Positions 7,955-16,868 of a stretch of DNA of 64,000 nt are shown here, piece after piece. Numbering within the stretch: position 1 is the stretch's first letter; each line of letters starts with the position of its first letter. Under the pieces are notes generated by a model. It was not told where the DNA came from. It made no database searches and saw only the letters and a program-made list of their open reading frames with translations. A program made the translations under genes and the position numbers. Origin of the DNA: Rhizobium sp. BK602 (GTDB lineage Bacteria > Pseudomonadota > Alphaproteobacteria > Rhizobiales > Rhizobiaceae); NCBI RefSeq assembly GCF_014195095.1, contig NZ_JACIBC010000001.1:310001-374000 (forward strand). Reading direction: 5' to 3'.

Positions 7955-8884
7955 TTACGCGTTGCTTGCTCCTGCATCGCGCCGCAGCCGTGCGTAAATC
8001 CGTCCGTCGAGAATGAGTAGGCCGGCGCCGATCAGCAGCATGCCGGCGACCTCAGCCCAACCCAGCCGCTCCCCGAGAAATAGAAAGCCGAGCAGGATGG
8101 CGCTTGGCGGCACGAGCAGGGTGACCAGCGAGGCATTGGTTGCGCCGGCGAGCGCCAGGATGCGGAAATAGAGGATATAGGCGAAAGCGGTCGACAGCAG
8201 CGCCAGGCCGAGAATGGCGGCGAGCGTGCCGGCCGCTGGCATCGGAAGCGTCCAGGGCTGGTCCAGCAACAGGGCCACCGGCAGCATGATGGCCGACGAC
8301 GCCGTCAATTGGCCTGTTGCCACAACCGGCGACGCCATGCCCTTGAAACGTTTGGCATAGATGGCAGCAAAGCCATAGGAGATAGCGGCCAGGATCGGCA
8401 GCAGCAGTGCCCAGAGCGGCACGCCGGCACTGCTCGTCAGGCTGGGGCTGAGCAGCAGGATCGTGCCGAGAAACCCCGTCACGCAGCCGGCGATCTTGGC
8501 CGAGGTCAAGCGCTCGTCGGTGGTCAGCTGATTGCCGATCAACACCGTCCAGATCGGCGTCGTCGCATTCAGGATGGAGGCGAGCCCGGCGCCCATCTGT
8601 GTCTGGCCGATGAAGATCAAAGCATGCGGCACGGCGTTGTTGATGAGGCCGAGCAGCAGGAATTGCCGCCAGTGTTTTCGCAGCAGTTCATAGATCTGGA
8701 GGCGACCGCCGATGTAGATATGCAGCGCCAGTGCTGCCAGCGACAGGCGCAGGAAGACCAGCGTGAACGGCGGGACGGAATGAACGGCGATACGGGCAAA
8801 GAAGAACGAGCCGCCCCAGATCAGCCCGAGCGCGAGCAGCAGGCCCCAGGTCATCGCGCTCATGCCGCTCTTGTTGGTGTTCAT
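7955..8884 (-). CDS. EamA/DMT-family transporter (second copy)
   Basis: A 309-residue inner-membrane protein with about ten hydrophobic segments and two EamA repeats (first half WGLLLALGLIWGGSFFFARI, second half beginning near LLPILAAISYGFAAIYAKR). It belongs to the drug/metabolite transporter superfamily but is not closely similar to the EamA protein at 750-1709. The ATG at 8884 has GGAGG 9 nt upstream. The substrate is unknown. It is the last gene before the short-peptide region; the upstream transglycosylase gene on the same strand ends in a terminator, so it probably has its own promoter. Confidence 0.86.
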   Translation of the reverse strand: MNTNKSGMSAMTWGLLLALGLIWGGSFFFARIAVHSVPPFTLVFLRLSLAALALHIYIGGRLQIYELLRKHWRQFLLLGLINNAVPHALIFIGQTQMGAGLASILNATTPIWTVLIGNQLTTDERLTSAKIAGCVTGFLGTILLLSPSLTSSAGVPLWALLLPILAAISYGFAAIYAKRFKGMASPVVATGQLTASSAIMLPVALLLDQPWTLPMPAAGTLAAILGLALLSTAFAYILYFRILALAGATNASLVTLLVPPSAILLGFLFLGERLGWAEVAGMLLIGAGLLILDGRIYARLRRDAGASNA

Positions 8885-8997
8885 CGATGTTTGCCTCCAT
8901 GCTCGCGATATCTAGGACGAAGCGAGGGCTGGCCGCCACCCGTTTCTTGCTGCGTGCCATCGCCTTTGAAGGACACCGATCGAGACGGGATATCGCA

Positions 8998-9025
8998 ACA
9001 AAAAAGGCGGCACATGGCCGCCTTT
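8998..9025 (-). terminator. Rho-independent terminator of the MltB-like gene
   Basis: On the minus strand a 9-bp stem AAAGGCGGC/GCCGCCTTT with a 5-nt loop is followed by a run of T. It lies about 20 nt past the stop codon of the lytic transglycosylase gene. Confidence 0.82.
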
Positions 9026-9046
9026 CGAGGGAGAGGAGCGGGGCGC

Positions 9047-10291
9047 TCAGAGCGCGTTCAGCAGCGCCTGCGTTGCCCAGCCATCGGCGGGAAGGCCGAG
9101 GCGGAACTGTTCCTTCTGGATGGCGACGCGCGTGCCGGAACCGAGAATGCCGTCGATCTTGCCGACATCGTAGCCGCGAGCCGTAAGCTTGGTCTGCAGC
9201 GCCTTCATGTCGACATCGTTCAAGCCGGATTCTGGCGTGCCTTTGTTATAGGTCGGTGCGCCAGCGAATCTGGTGGCGAAATAGGCAGCCGACGTCGTGT
9301 AGATGAAGGACTGGTTCCATTCGAGAAAGGCGTTGTAATTCGGATAGGTCAGGAAAGCCGGGCCTTTGCGACCCTGCGGCAGGATGAGGGCAGCCGGCAG
9401 CGAGCCGAAACTGGTGTTGCCGTCGCGCGGCTCGACGCCGAGCTTGAACCAGTCGGCGGCCGTGAGCGTCCCGCCAAGCCCCGACTTTTCCCAGGGCAGA
9501 TTGTCGGGCACACTAACCTCCTGCAGCCAGGGCTGGCCGCGCTGGAAGCCCAGGCTTTGGAAGAACCGCGCCGTCGTGAGAATGACGTCGGCCGCGCTTG
9601 TCTTCATATTGACATGGCCGTCGCCATCGCCATCGACACCGTAAGAGATGATCGAGGGGGGTAGCATCTGGGTCTGGCCGATTTCCCCGGCCCAGGCACC
9701 CGTCATGGTATCGGGGTCGGCATCGCCATGTTGCACCATTTCGATGAAGCCGATCAGACGCGGGCGGAAAAACTCAGGCCGGCGGCAGTCGTGCGAGAGG
9801 GTGACCAGCGCATTGCGGGTATTGAAATTGCCCTGAACGGCGCCGAAATCGGTTTCCATCGCCCAATACGTGGTGATGATACCCGGGGGTACGCCATAGT
9901 CCTTTTCAGCCTTGGCGAAGACATCGGCATATTGCTTCAATTTCTGGCGGCCGATATCGAGGCGTCCCTGACTGACGGTGCGCTGCGAGAATTCGAGGAA
10001 GGTCTGGCGGAAGACGCCCTGGCTCCGGTCCATGGCGAGAACCTTGGGGTCGATCTGCGCGCCGGCCAAGGCCTTGTCGGCGGATGCCGCATCCGCGCCG
10101 GCGGCGATCGCGTCGGCCTTGACGCCCGCCAGGAAAGTGGAGAGATCGCCACCGCAGGCTGCTTTGGGAGCGTTGTTGCCATCCGTGCCGGATGCGGCGG
10201 CGGGGGCCGCGCTCTGGGCCATCGCCACGCCGGTCATGGCTGAAGCGAAGAACAACGCAAGCGCGCTGCGTCGAATGGTGTGGCGGTCCAT
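9047..10291 (-). CDS. Lytic murein transglycosylase, MltB-like, with peptidoglycan-binding domain
   Basis: A 414-residue periplasmic protein. A signal peptide ends near VAMAQ. The central SLT_2 domain (about 50-340) has YWAMETDFG with the Glu expected for catalysis, then RPRLIGFIEMV and the GEIGQTQMLPPS motif. The C-terminal 60 residues (TKLTARGYDVGKIDG) form a PG_binding_1 domain. It cleaves the MurNAc-GlcNAc bond to give 1,6-anhydro-muropeptides, the products that AmpD-like amidases recycle. I chose the ATG at 10291 (GAGGA upstream) because it starts the signal peptide; an upstream in-frame extension lacks one. It is about 80 nt downstream of the GH25 gene on the same strand. Confidence 0.9.
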   Translation of the reverse strand: MDRHTIRRSALALFFASAMTGVAMAQSAAPAAASGTDGNNAPKAACGGDLSTFLAGVKADAIAAGADAASADKALAGAQIDPKVLAMDRSQGVFRQTFLEFSQRTVSQGRLDIGRQKLKQYADVFAKAEKDYGVPPGIITTYWAMETDFGAVQGNFNTRNALVTLSHDCRRPEFFRPRLIGFIEMVQHGDADPDTMTGAWAGEIGQTQMLPPSIISYGVDGDGDGHVNMKTSAADVILTTARFFQSLGFQRGQPWLQEVSVPDNLPWEKSGLGGTLTAADWFKLGVEPRDGNTSFGSLPAALILPQGRKGPAFLTYPNYNAFLEWNQSFIYTTSAAYFATRFAGAPTYNKGTPESGLNDVDMKALQTKLTARGYDVGKIDGILGSGTRVAIQKEQFRLGLPADGWATQALLNAL

Positions 10292-10370
10292 GAGCGATCC
10301 TCTTTTCCGATAGAATAGGGTCGCTTTCACAGAAGATTGTGACAGAAGCAAGAGAGAAGTTAGGGCAGTC

Positions 10371-11162
10371 TCAAGAATTTCCTTCCTTCTGTACTGCCGC
10401 TACCCAATTGTGCCAGTTCTGTTCGGAGCCGGCGAAAACATTGATGTCCGTCGGCCCCTTGATGCCGGGGATGACGCCGGTGGACGTGTACTGCCAGAAA
10501 GCCCAGGAGCGGTCGCTGTAGGTCGCGGTGGGATGCTTGGCGACCGAGCGGACCCAGAAGTGATAATCCTTGAAGTAACCCGCAAGATTCTCGCGATGGA
10601 AATCGACCGAGGTGTAGATGATCGGGCGCTTGCCATAATAGGCTTGCAGGCGATCCATGAAGCGCTTCATTTCCGTCCGCACCGTTTGCGGATCCGGTCT
10701 GGTACGGCAGGTCGGAGAGCCAGGGTTCCATTCGACATCGACGACCGGCGGCAGCATCATGGCGTCCTTCGGCACATTGCGGATGAACCAGTCGGCCTGT
10801 TCGTCCGCGGTCGAGCAGAAATAGTAGAAATGATAGGGCGCATGCGCGAGGCCGGCCGTGCTGGCTTCCTGCCAATATTCGCTGAAGCGCGGGTCGATCC
10901 GATCCTTGCCTTCGGTCGCCTTGATGAAGACGAAGGCGACGCCGGAATTCTTGACCGTCCGCCAATCGATATCGCCCTGCCATTTGGAGACGTCTATGCC
11001 GTGAATCGGATGGCGCTCGGGGTGATCGCGGCCGAAATCCTGCGGCTTCGTGTCCTGAAAACGGGTTTTGGGGATGGCGGCCGTCTGCAAGGCGTCATAG
11101 CCCGTCGTGCAGCTATTCAGGAGAAGGGCAAGCGGCATTAAGCACAACAGAAGCCGGCGCAT
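10371..11162 (-). CDS. Glycoside hydrolase family 25 (lysozyme-like) lipoprotein
   Basis: A 263-residue protein with a lipoprotein signal (lipobox LLNSC), so probably anchored to a membrane facing the periplasm. The GH25 barrel begins at HGIDVSKWQGDIDW (catalytic-site Asp) and includes FVFIKATEG, HFYYF and VVDVEWN (the catalytic Asp-x-Glu). GH25 enzymes are N-acetylmuramidases that cut the glycan strands of peptidoglycan. I chose the ATG at 11162 because it puts the signal peptide at the N-terminus; an in-frame extension upstream does not. Its neighbour downstream is another wall hydrolase, so both may serve wall turnover. Confidence 0.88.
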   Translation of the reverse strand: MRRLLLCLMPLALLLNSCTTGYDALQTAAIPKTRFQDTKPQDFGRDHPERHPIHGIDVSKWQGDIDWRTVKNSGVAFVFIKATEGKDRIDPRFSEYWQEASTAGLAHAPYHFYYFCSTADEQADWFIRNVPKDAMMLPPVVDVEWNPGSPTCRTRPDPQTVRTEMKRFMDRLQAYYGKRPIIYTSVDFHRENLAGYFKDYHFWVRSVAKHPTATYSDRSWAFWQYTSTGVIPGIKGPTDINVFAGSEQNWHNWVAAVQKEGNS

Positions 11163-11377
11163 GGATATCCCGTTATGGCGCGAGTGATCTTGCTGCCCCA
11201 AGGCTTGGCTTCCGTGATAGATGGTCCCCGAAAATCCAAAGAGGCAAGGGCAGAGCTGTTGTCAGCCGCCTTACCACTTTATTCACCATATCAACGTAAA
11301 AAATCCGTTATCTTCAAGCAAAATCTTATACTTGAAGCGTCTCTTGGCCGTATTTTGCCCGGAAATCCGCTTTTGGT

Positions 11378-12052
11378 CTAGGCCTGCGCCTTGGTGATCA
11401 CGGCTCTCCAGGCATAGCCTCGCCCGATTTCCTCGAAGACAAGTCTTGCGCCATGGCTGCGGGCGCTTTCCTCCAGCACGGCGCGCAGATCGGCCCGCGG
11501 CGTCACATGGAATTTCGTCAACCACCCCTTCAGCAGGGTCCGGAACCAGGCGGGAAGGCGCTCCTGCTGGCCGAAATCGACGACATGCAGCTCGCCGCCG
11601 GGCACCACCGCAGCGAGCGATGCGGAGACCGCGCTTTTCCAATCGGGGATCATCGACAGCGCATAGGAGACCATGACGCGGTCGAAACCCTCGACGCCGA
11701 AATCGCTCGAGGAAAAGGCGGTGGCGTCGGCGACCCGGAAGTCCGGCATCTGCTTCAGGCCGCGGAAATTACGGCGGGCGGAGATCAGCATCTCCTGGGA
11801 GATATCGAGGCCGTAAAGCTTGGCGGAGGGGAAGCGGCGGTGAGCCAGCAGCATGTTGCGACCCGTGCCGCAGCCCACTTCCAGCAGGGAGCCGCCAAAG
11901 GGCACGTCGAGATAGGCGATGGTGCGGTCGCGGCCGAAAAGATAATATTTGCGGGTCAGGTCGTAGATGTGCCGCTGGTAGCGATACATCCCGTCCATCA
12001 GACCGGCATGGCTCTTGGAGGCTGCCTCGAGGCCTGTTTCCGCCTGGCTCAC
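11378..12052 (-). CDS. btaB: Diacylglyceryl-homoserine N-methyltransferase
   Basis: A 224-residue SAM-dependent methyltransferase; motif I is LLEVGCGTGRN and motif II/III lie in LYGLDIS and MVSYALSMIPDW. An N-terminal stretch YRYQRHIYDLTRKYYLFGRD is typical of BtaB and related phospholipid N-methyltransferases. BtaB adds three methyl groups to diacylglyceryl-homoserine to make the betaine lipid DGTS, which replaces phospholipids when phosphate is scarce. The start codon overlaps the stop of btaA by 4 nt, so the two are translationally coupled. The assignment rests mainly on pairing with btaA. Confidence 0.88.
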   Translation of the reverse strand: MSQAETGLEAASKSHAGLMDGMYRYQRHIYDLTRKYYLFGRDRTIAYLDVPFGGSLLEVGCGTGRNMLLAHRRFPSAKLYGLDISQEMLISARRNFRGLKQMPDFRVADATAFSSSDFGVEGFDRVMVSYALSMIPDWKSAVSASLAAVVPGGELHVVDFGQQERLPAWFRTLLKGWLTKFHVTPRADLRAVLEESARSHGARLVFEEIGRGYAWRAVITKAQA

Positions 12053-13296
12053 GCTTTCTTCCCGTAAATATGGAAGCCGCCGTAGATCGCGGAACGGTCG
12101 CGGAGGTTGAGATCCTGCGAGCGTGCCTCGTCATAGACCCATTGATCTCGGATCGCCGGCGAAAGACGGCCCTCGATGATGCTCTTTTCGGCGGCGGTGC
12201 GGAAAATCACGCGGGCGCCGTCGCGGGCGGTGCGGGTGATCTCGGCCCAGAGCGCATTGAGCTGTTCGTCGGTCATCCAGTCCTGCGCGTCGAGCAGGAT
12301 GTAGCGGTCGCGCGAGGCGGCGGGCTTGGAGGCGAGTAGCTCGGTGAAGTTGGCATGATGCACGCTGACGCGATCGGCGTTGGCGCGAATGGCCTCATAA
12401 TGCTCCGGCTTCAGATAGGTCGGCAGCGGCCCCTGATGCGGCGCGGCGTAGCGACGCGCAAAGGCCTGCCAGGCGAAATAGTTCTCCCGCATCGGGAAGT
12501 GACAGGTGAGCTTTTCCAGGCGATGCTTGAGGACGCCGGCAATCGAATCGTCGCCGGCAAGGCTGGCGAGCTCATCATATTGCTGCGGCGGGATGCCGAG
12601 GCCGAAAAGCGAGCTCTTGCGGCCGAGCAGCCAGCGCACCATCGGCCGGTCGAAGATCGGCGCGATTTCATTGTCGAAGAACTGCCGTTGTTCGCGCAGC
12701 GTGCGGGCTTCGGTCAGCTTGGCGAGGCGAACGCCGTGCAGGCGGGCCAATATATGGGCGGCGCCGATGAAGCGGCCGAGCAGGCCTGTCTTGTAGATAT
12801 TGCGGTTGAATACGGTCACGCGGCGGCGGCCATAGAGATCCCGGCCATCCCAATAGGCGGCGGTTGCCGGATCGAGCCGGGGCGCGATGAATTCCTCATA
12901 GGCCTGGCTGTTGGCGCTGACGCCCGGCGTGCCGAAGAAGCGCACGAGGTCGGCATGAGCGGGCAGCAGCCGGAAGGCGGCGAGCTTCAGCTTGTTCAGC
13001 GCGATATGGTGCCGGTTGAGGTCGACGACGTCGATCGAGGCCGGGCTCTGCGAGAGATAGGCGAGCATGTTGCAGCCGCCGGAACCGATGGTGACGATGC
13101 GATGATGCGGCTGAAGCTCCATCGCCTCCATGTCGACATCCGGATCTTCCCAGATCTGCGGATAGACAAGGCCGGAGAACAGCATGCCGAACAGACGTTC
13201 GGAAAAGCCGGCCTTGGACAGAGCCTTGTGTTGCAGCAGAGCGTCCTTGAGTTTCCGGTTCTTGTGGAGACCGGCTTCCGGGGCGAATTCCGTCAT
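12049..13296 (-). CDS. btaA: SAM:diacylglycerol 3-amino-3-carboxypropyltransferase
   Basis: A 415-residue DUF3419-family protein, the length of rhizobial BtaA. Features include LFSGLVYPQIWEDP near residue 45, the nucleotide-binding-like VTIGSGGCNMLAYL and VDLNRHH, and the conserved end AIYGGFHIYGKK. BtaA moves the aminocarboxypropyl group of SAM to diacylglycerol, giving diacylglyceryl-homoserine, the first step of DGTS synthesis at the inner membrane. In Sinorhizobium this pathway is PhoB-dependent; PHO-box-like repeats lie just upstream here. The ATG at 13296 has only a weak ribosome binding site. The gene is divergent from a serine hydrolase gene. Confidence 0.92.
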   Translation of the reverse strand: MTEFAPEAGLHKNRKLKDALLQHKALSKAGFSERLFGMLFSGLVYPQIWEDPDVDMEAMELQPHHRIVTIGSGGCNMLAYLSQSPASIDVVDLNRHHIALNKLKLAAFRLLPAHADLVRFFGTPGVSANSQAYEEFIAPRLDPATAAYWDGRDLYGRRRVTVFNRNIYKTGLLGRFIGAAHILARLHGVRLAKLTEARTLREQRQFFDNEIAPIFDRPMVRWLLGRKSSLFGLGIPPQQYDELASLAGDDSIAGVLKHRLEKLTCHFPMRENYFAWQAFARRYAAPHQGPLPTYLKPEHYEAIRANADRVSVHHANFTELLASKPAASRDRYILLDAQDWMTDEQLNALWAEITRTARDGARVIFRTAAEKSIIEGRLSPAIRDQWVYDEARSQDLNLRDRSAIYGGFHIYGKKA

Positions 13297-13303
13297 CTGA
13301 GTC

Positions 13304-13363
13304 TTGTCACCGATTTGTCAGGTTCAGCGCGTGTAACCCGGCAATGCTACAGTCTGATGACGT
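13304..13363 (-). promoter_or_regulatory. Candidate PHO boxes upstream of btaA
   Basis: Two imperfect 7-bp direct repeats with 11-bp period occur here. TTGTCAC-N4-TTGTCAG (13304-13321, plus-strand orientation) matches CTGTCAT-N4-CTGTCAT at 10 of 14 positions. ACGTCAT-N4-CTGTAGC (13346-13363, minus-strand orientation, about 50 nt before btaA) matches at 9 of 14. The first is close to the btaA start codon and in reverse orientation, so the second is the more natural activator site. PhoB control of bta genes is known in rhizobia; binding here is inferred. Confidence 0.45.
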
Positions 13364-13486
13364 GGGCTGTTGGTAGGCGGGACTATAGGGCGGCCGCACG
13401 GATATTTGCGGAAGAGTGACGATGATAGCTCTTTCATATTGCTGCGTTTCCTGATTGTCTCCGCCTACCTTTGGAGGGCGTGCGGC

Positions 13487-14875
13487 ATGCGTTGGATATC
13501 GAGAGCGATCCTGGCTCTTGTCTTTTTGTTGGTGATCATTGTCGTTGGCGGTGCCGTCTGGCTTTCCATCTCGCCACCTGAGTTGCTTCGGGTCGGTGAC
13601 GGTTATGCCGCCAAGATCGTTTGTTCGAACACGTTTATCGCCAAGCGCGATCCCGACCAGGTCCTGGCGGACGATGTGCAGGCGCCGGGCAATCCGGCGC
13701 TGAGGCTGGTCCGGGTTTCGGTCAATCGGGAGGAGGGGCTGGTGACGGCTCGCATCCTCGGCATGTTCGCGCCCAATTATGCACTCTATCGCGGCGCGCT
13801 CGGTTGCGCGACGGTGCCGGATGGTGACCTGCAGGCGGCGCGCAGCGCGGTCTTCCTCAACAAGGTGAAGGCGCCGAAACGCGATTCGGTTTGGCCGGAC
13901 GGCGACAGGGTCGCTGTCGATGCGGACGGGACGGGTGCCGCGCTCTCCAAATTGATCGCCGATCCCGATCTTGCCGGCCAGGCCATGCGCGCCATCGTCG
14001 TCGTCAAGGATGGCCGCATCGTCGCGGAGAATTATGGCGAGGGTTTCGACAAGGCTACGCCACTGATCGGCTGGTCGATGACGAAGACGGTCAACGCCGC
14101 CATCATCGGCCGCCTGATGCTGACCGGCAAGATGTCCTTCGACGATCAGAACCTGCTGGCGCAATGGAGCGCCGACGCGCGCAAGACCATCAAGCTCAGC
14201 GATCTCCTCGGCATGGAGAGCGGGCTGGCCTTCAATGAGAGTTATGGTGCCGTCTCGGACGTGACGCGGATGCTCTATCTCGATGCGGATACGACCAGCA
14301 TTGCGACCAATGCCCGACAGGAGGCGCTGGCCGGCGAGCGCTTCAGCTATTCCAGCGGAACCGCAACCCTGCTTTCACGGATCTGGATGAACAGGCTCCC
14401 CAACCTGAGTGCCGCGATCGGCTATCCGCGCGAGGCGCTGTTTTCGCCCCTCGGCATGGCGAGTGCGGTACTGGAGGCGGATGAGCGCGGCACCTATGTC
14501 GGCAGTTCTTATCTCTATGCGACCGCGCGGGACTGGGCTCGCTTCGGGCAATTCCTGCTGCAGGACGGCGTGTGGAAGGGCCAGCGCCTGCTGCCGGAAG
14601 GCTTTGTCGGAGCCATGCGTACGCCGACCAAGGCGTCCGGCGGCACCTATTCGCAGGTTCAGGCCTGGCTCGCGGGGCCGGGTGGTTCAGATGGGCAATT
14701 CGGCCTGCCTTCGGATACGTTCTGGATGCTCGGTCATGACGGCCAGAGCGTCGCCATCGTGCCGTCGGCCAATCTCGTCTTCGTGCGTCTCGGACTGACA
14801 CCAAGCTGGGTCGGCTACAAGCCGCAGATCTTGCTGAAGAAGATCCTGGATGCGACGACGCCGGCCAAGACGTGA
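13487..14875 (+). CDS. Class C beta-lactamase-related serine hydrolase, membrane-anchored
   Basis: A 462-residue protein with one N-terminal membrane segment (ISRAILALVFLLVIIVV) and a periplasmic beta-lactamase/transpeptidase-like domain from about residue 140. The SxxK motif is SMTK (Ser about 197, Lys about 200), the second motif is probably YSSG near 286, and GHDG near the C-terminus stands where KTG or HxG is found. Such proteins include esterases, peptidases and amidases; most are not antibiotic beta-lactamases, and nothing here argues for resistance. The ATG at 13487 follows GGAGGG. It converges with the next lytic transglycosylase gene and is divergent from btaA. Confidence 0.85.
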   Translation: MRWISRAILALVFLLVIIVVGGAVWLSISPPELLRVGDGYAAKIVCSNTFIAKRDPDQVLADDVQAPGNPALRLVRVSVNREEGLVTARILGMFAPNYALYRGALGCATVPDGDLQAARSAVFLNKVKAPKRDSVWPDGDRVAVDADGTGAALSKLIADPDLAGQAMRAIVVVKDGRIVAENYGEGFDKATPLIGWSMTKTVNAAIIGRLMLTGKMSFDDQNLLAQWSADARKTIKLSDLLGMESGLAFNESYGAVSDVTRMLYLDADTTSIATNARQEALAGERFSYSSGTATLLSRIWMNRLPNLSAAIGYPREALFSPLGMASAVLEADERGTYVGSSYLYATARDWARFGQFLLQDGVWKGQRLLPEGFVGAMRTPTKASGGTYSQVQAWLAGPGGSDGQFGLPSDTFWMLGHDGQSVAIVPSANLVFVRLGLTPSWVGYKPQILLKKILDATTPAKT

Positions 14876-14891
14876 GGTCCGGGCCGGCGTC
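14857..14891. terminator. Inverted repeat at the 3' end of the serine hydrolase gene
   Basis: A 10-bp stem GACGCCGGCC/GGCCGGCGTC (14857-14866 with 14882-14891) spans the stop codon, between two convergent genes. There is no T-run, so termination is uncertain. Confidence 0.3.
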
Positions 14892-14912
14892 TTCGAAATG
14901 AGATCAGCTTGA

Positions 14913-16058
14913 TCAGTAGTTGCCGTGGGCGACGTCCGTCAGCCCCTTGCGCTTGGCATCGTAATAATAGCCACGCGCATAGAGCTGAACAGCATTGACT
15001 TCCTTGTTATCAGTCTTGCTGTCGGCAACCATCCATGCGCCGCGCAGATATTTGGCGGCATATTTGATGTTGGTTTCGGCGTCGAGCAGACCCGACGGCG
15101 GACCTTGATAGCCCATGGACTTGGCCGTGTTGTACTTGATCTGCATCAGGCCGAAATAGCCGGCCTTGTTGTAGGCCTTGGAATTATAGCGGCTCTCGCG
15201 GTGTACGACGCGATGAATCAGCGATTCCGGGATTTCGTAAAGCTTGGCGTATTTCTGGATGAGCTTCGACACGTAGCCCTTTTCCGCCGGCGGCACATCG
15301 GAATCGTAGTTCGGAGCGATGGGTGCCGCGGAAACGACCGTGGGGCCGCTGGTATCGAAGTTGAAGTCGTAATGCATGCGGTTGTCCGCATAGCGGCGCA
15401 GGCCGATCTGCTCGGGCGCCGCATAGGCGACTTCGGCCGGCGCCATGGTGGGCGCGTCGCTGCCGGGCCGTGGCGTCGGGACGACGGACTGGATGGCCAC
15501 GACGTCGGAGGTCATCGGGATGGTCGCCTGGGCGGTCGATGCCGAAACCGGAAGGAGCGCATTGTCACCGGGGCGTGCCGGATTCGGCATTGGAATGGCG
15601 ACGACGGAAGGGATGACCGGCTCGTCGGAGGCGGCATAGGCCGCAGCCGGCGATGGATTCGTCGGGGCTGCGCCCGTTGCGGCGGCAATGGCGACCGTGC
15701 CCTGGTTCGGTGGCGTCACGACCGGACCGCCCATGCGGTCCTGCGCGGCCTGGATCTGGCCCTGGGCAACCGGAGAGCCGGTGCCGACACGATCGGACTT
15801 GGTCAATGCCGCTTGTTGCATCGGCTGGCCTTGCTGGCCCGTCGCAGGGGCTGCAGCAGCCACGGCTGCGCCACTCGTGGACGGTGCGACACCTGTCGTC
15901 ATCGGGCCAATAGTCGGATTCGGCACGTTGGTCCGAGCCGACGGGAGTTCTGCCTGGGACGTCTGTTGCTGAGTGCTTGCACACCCCGCAAGGGCGCCGC
16001 ACACCATCGCCGAAAAGGCAACGCTGCGCTTCAGGCCGGGAAATCCGATCGCTACCAT
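14913..16058 (-). CDS. Lytic transglycosylase-domain lipoprotein
   Basis: A 381-residue protein. A signal peptide ends in a lipobox (ALAGC). The next 220 residues are low complexity, rich in A, P, T, V and Q, and look like a flexible periplasmic spacer. The C-terminal SLT domain (about 255-375) has HRVVHRESRYN with the catalytic Glu, GYFGLMQIK, YQGPPSGLLDAETNIKYAAKYL and a final ARGYYYDAK. It should cleave peptidoglycan glycan strands. I chose the ATG at 16058 because the signal peptide begins there; an ATG 78 nt upstream in frame would bury it. The gene converges with the serine hydrolase gene. Confidence 0.87.
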   Translation of the reverse strand: MVAIGFPGLKRSVAFSAMVCGALAGCASTQQQTSQAELPSARTNVPNPTIGPMTTGVAPSTSGAAVAAAAPATGQQGQPMQQAALTKSDRVGTGSPVAQGQIQAAQDRMGGPVVTPPNQGTVAIAAATGAAPTNPSPAAAYAASDEPVIPSVVAIPMPNPARPGDNALLPVSASTAQATIPMTSDVVAIQSVVPTPRPGSDAPTMAPAEVAYAAPEQIGLRRYADNRMHYDFNFDTSGPTVVSAAPIAPNYDSDVPPAEKGYVSKLIQKYAKLYEIPESLIHRVVHRESRYNSKAYNKAGYFGLMQIKYNTAKSMGYQGPPSGLLDAETNIKYAAKYLRGAWMVADSKTDNKEVNAVQLYARGYYYDAKRKGLTDVAHGNY

Positions 16059-16173
16059 TCTGTCACTTTCGAAAAAACCACCCCATGTCCTGCGATGCAA
16101 ATCCGTCACAGGATCGGTAAATTTATGAATCCCCATTAACCTATCCGTGATCGCGCCGCAACCCTGGCCGGCG

Positions 16174-16809
16174 TCACGCGGCCATGCGGCGGTAGCCGGC
16201 GGTCACCGCGCCGGCGGCGATCAACAGGGTTCCGCCGGTGCGATTCACGGCGCGTTGCACGCTGGCCTTGCGGATAAAGCCTCGCGCCATGTCGGCGACG
16301 AAGACATAAATCAGCGAGTTCAGTGCGGCCAGGGTGAGGAAAGTCGCCTCCAGAATAAGGGTTTGCGGAAGGAACGGCTTCGACATGTCGAGGAATTGCG
16401 GCACGAAGGCAATGAAGAAGATGATGCTCTTCGGGTTCAGGGCCGTTACAACATAGGCGTGCATCATGATCTTCAGCGGCTTTTCCTCAGGAAGATTGTC
16501 GTTGTCGCCCAACGGACCGGTGACGATCGGGGCGCGCCAGAGCTTGATTCCGAGGAACATCAGATAGGCGGCACCGATCAGCTTCAGGACCGTGAACAGC
16601 GCTGCCGAGGTGGCGAGAAGGGCGCCGAGACCGGCAAGCGAGGCGGTCATCGCCGTGAAGTCACCAAGCGTCACGCCGGTGACGGTTGCCAATGCGGTCT
16701 TGCGGCCATGACCGAGTGCGTAGGAGATCACGAGGAGGATCGTCGGGCCGGGAATTGCCAGCATGATGCAGGATGCGGCGGCGAAAGCGAGCCAGGTTTC
16801 AATCGACAT
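16174..16809 (-). CDS. LysE-family translocator
   Basis: A 211-residue inner-membrane protein with about six hydrophobic segments and the LysE/RhtB start LAFAAASCIMLAIPGPTILLV, followed by GVTLGDFTAMTASLAGLGALL. Members export amino acids such as lysine, homoserine or threonine; the substrate is not predictable. The ATG at 16809 has AGGAGG 5 nt upstream, which settles the start. It lies 59 nt downstream of pfp on the same strand and may be read from the same transcript. Confidence 0.88.
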   Translation of the reverse strand: MSIETWLAFAAASCIMLAIPGPTILLVISYALGHGRKTALATVTGVTLGDFTAMTASLAGLGALLATSAALFTVLKLIGAAYLMFLGIKLWRAPIVTGPLGDNDNLPEEKPLKIMMHAYVVTALNPKSIIFFIAFVPQFLDMSKPFLPQTLILEATFLTLAALNSLIYVFVADMARGFIRKASVQRAVNRTGGTLLIAAGAVTAGYRRMAA

Positions 16810-16868
16810 GGAATCCTCCTCTATTCCTTTTCGCCGCCAGCAAAGACATTGGATTTGCGATCCGTCAA

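Noticed and set aside
12049..13296. btaA as a recent horizontal acquisition
   Set aside because: Codon choice and GC content look like the neighbouring genes, and BtaAB pairs are widespread in rhizobia, so no transfer needs to be assumed.
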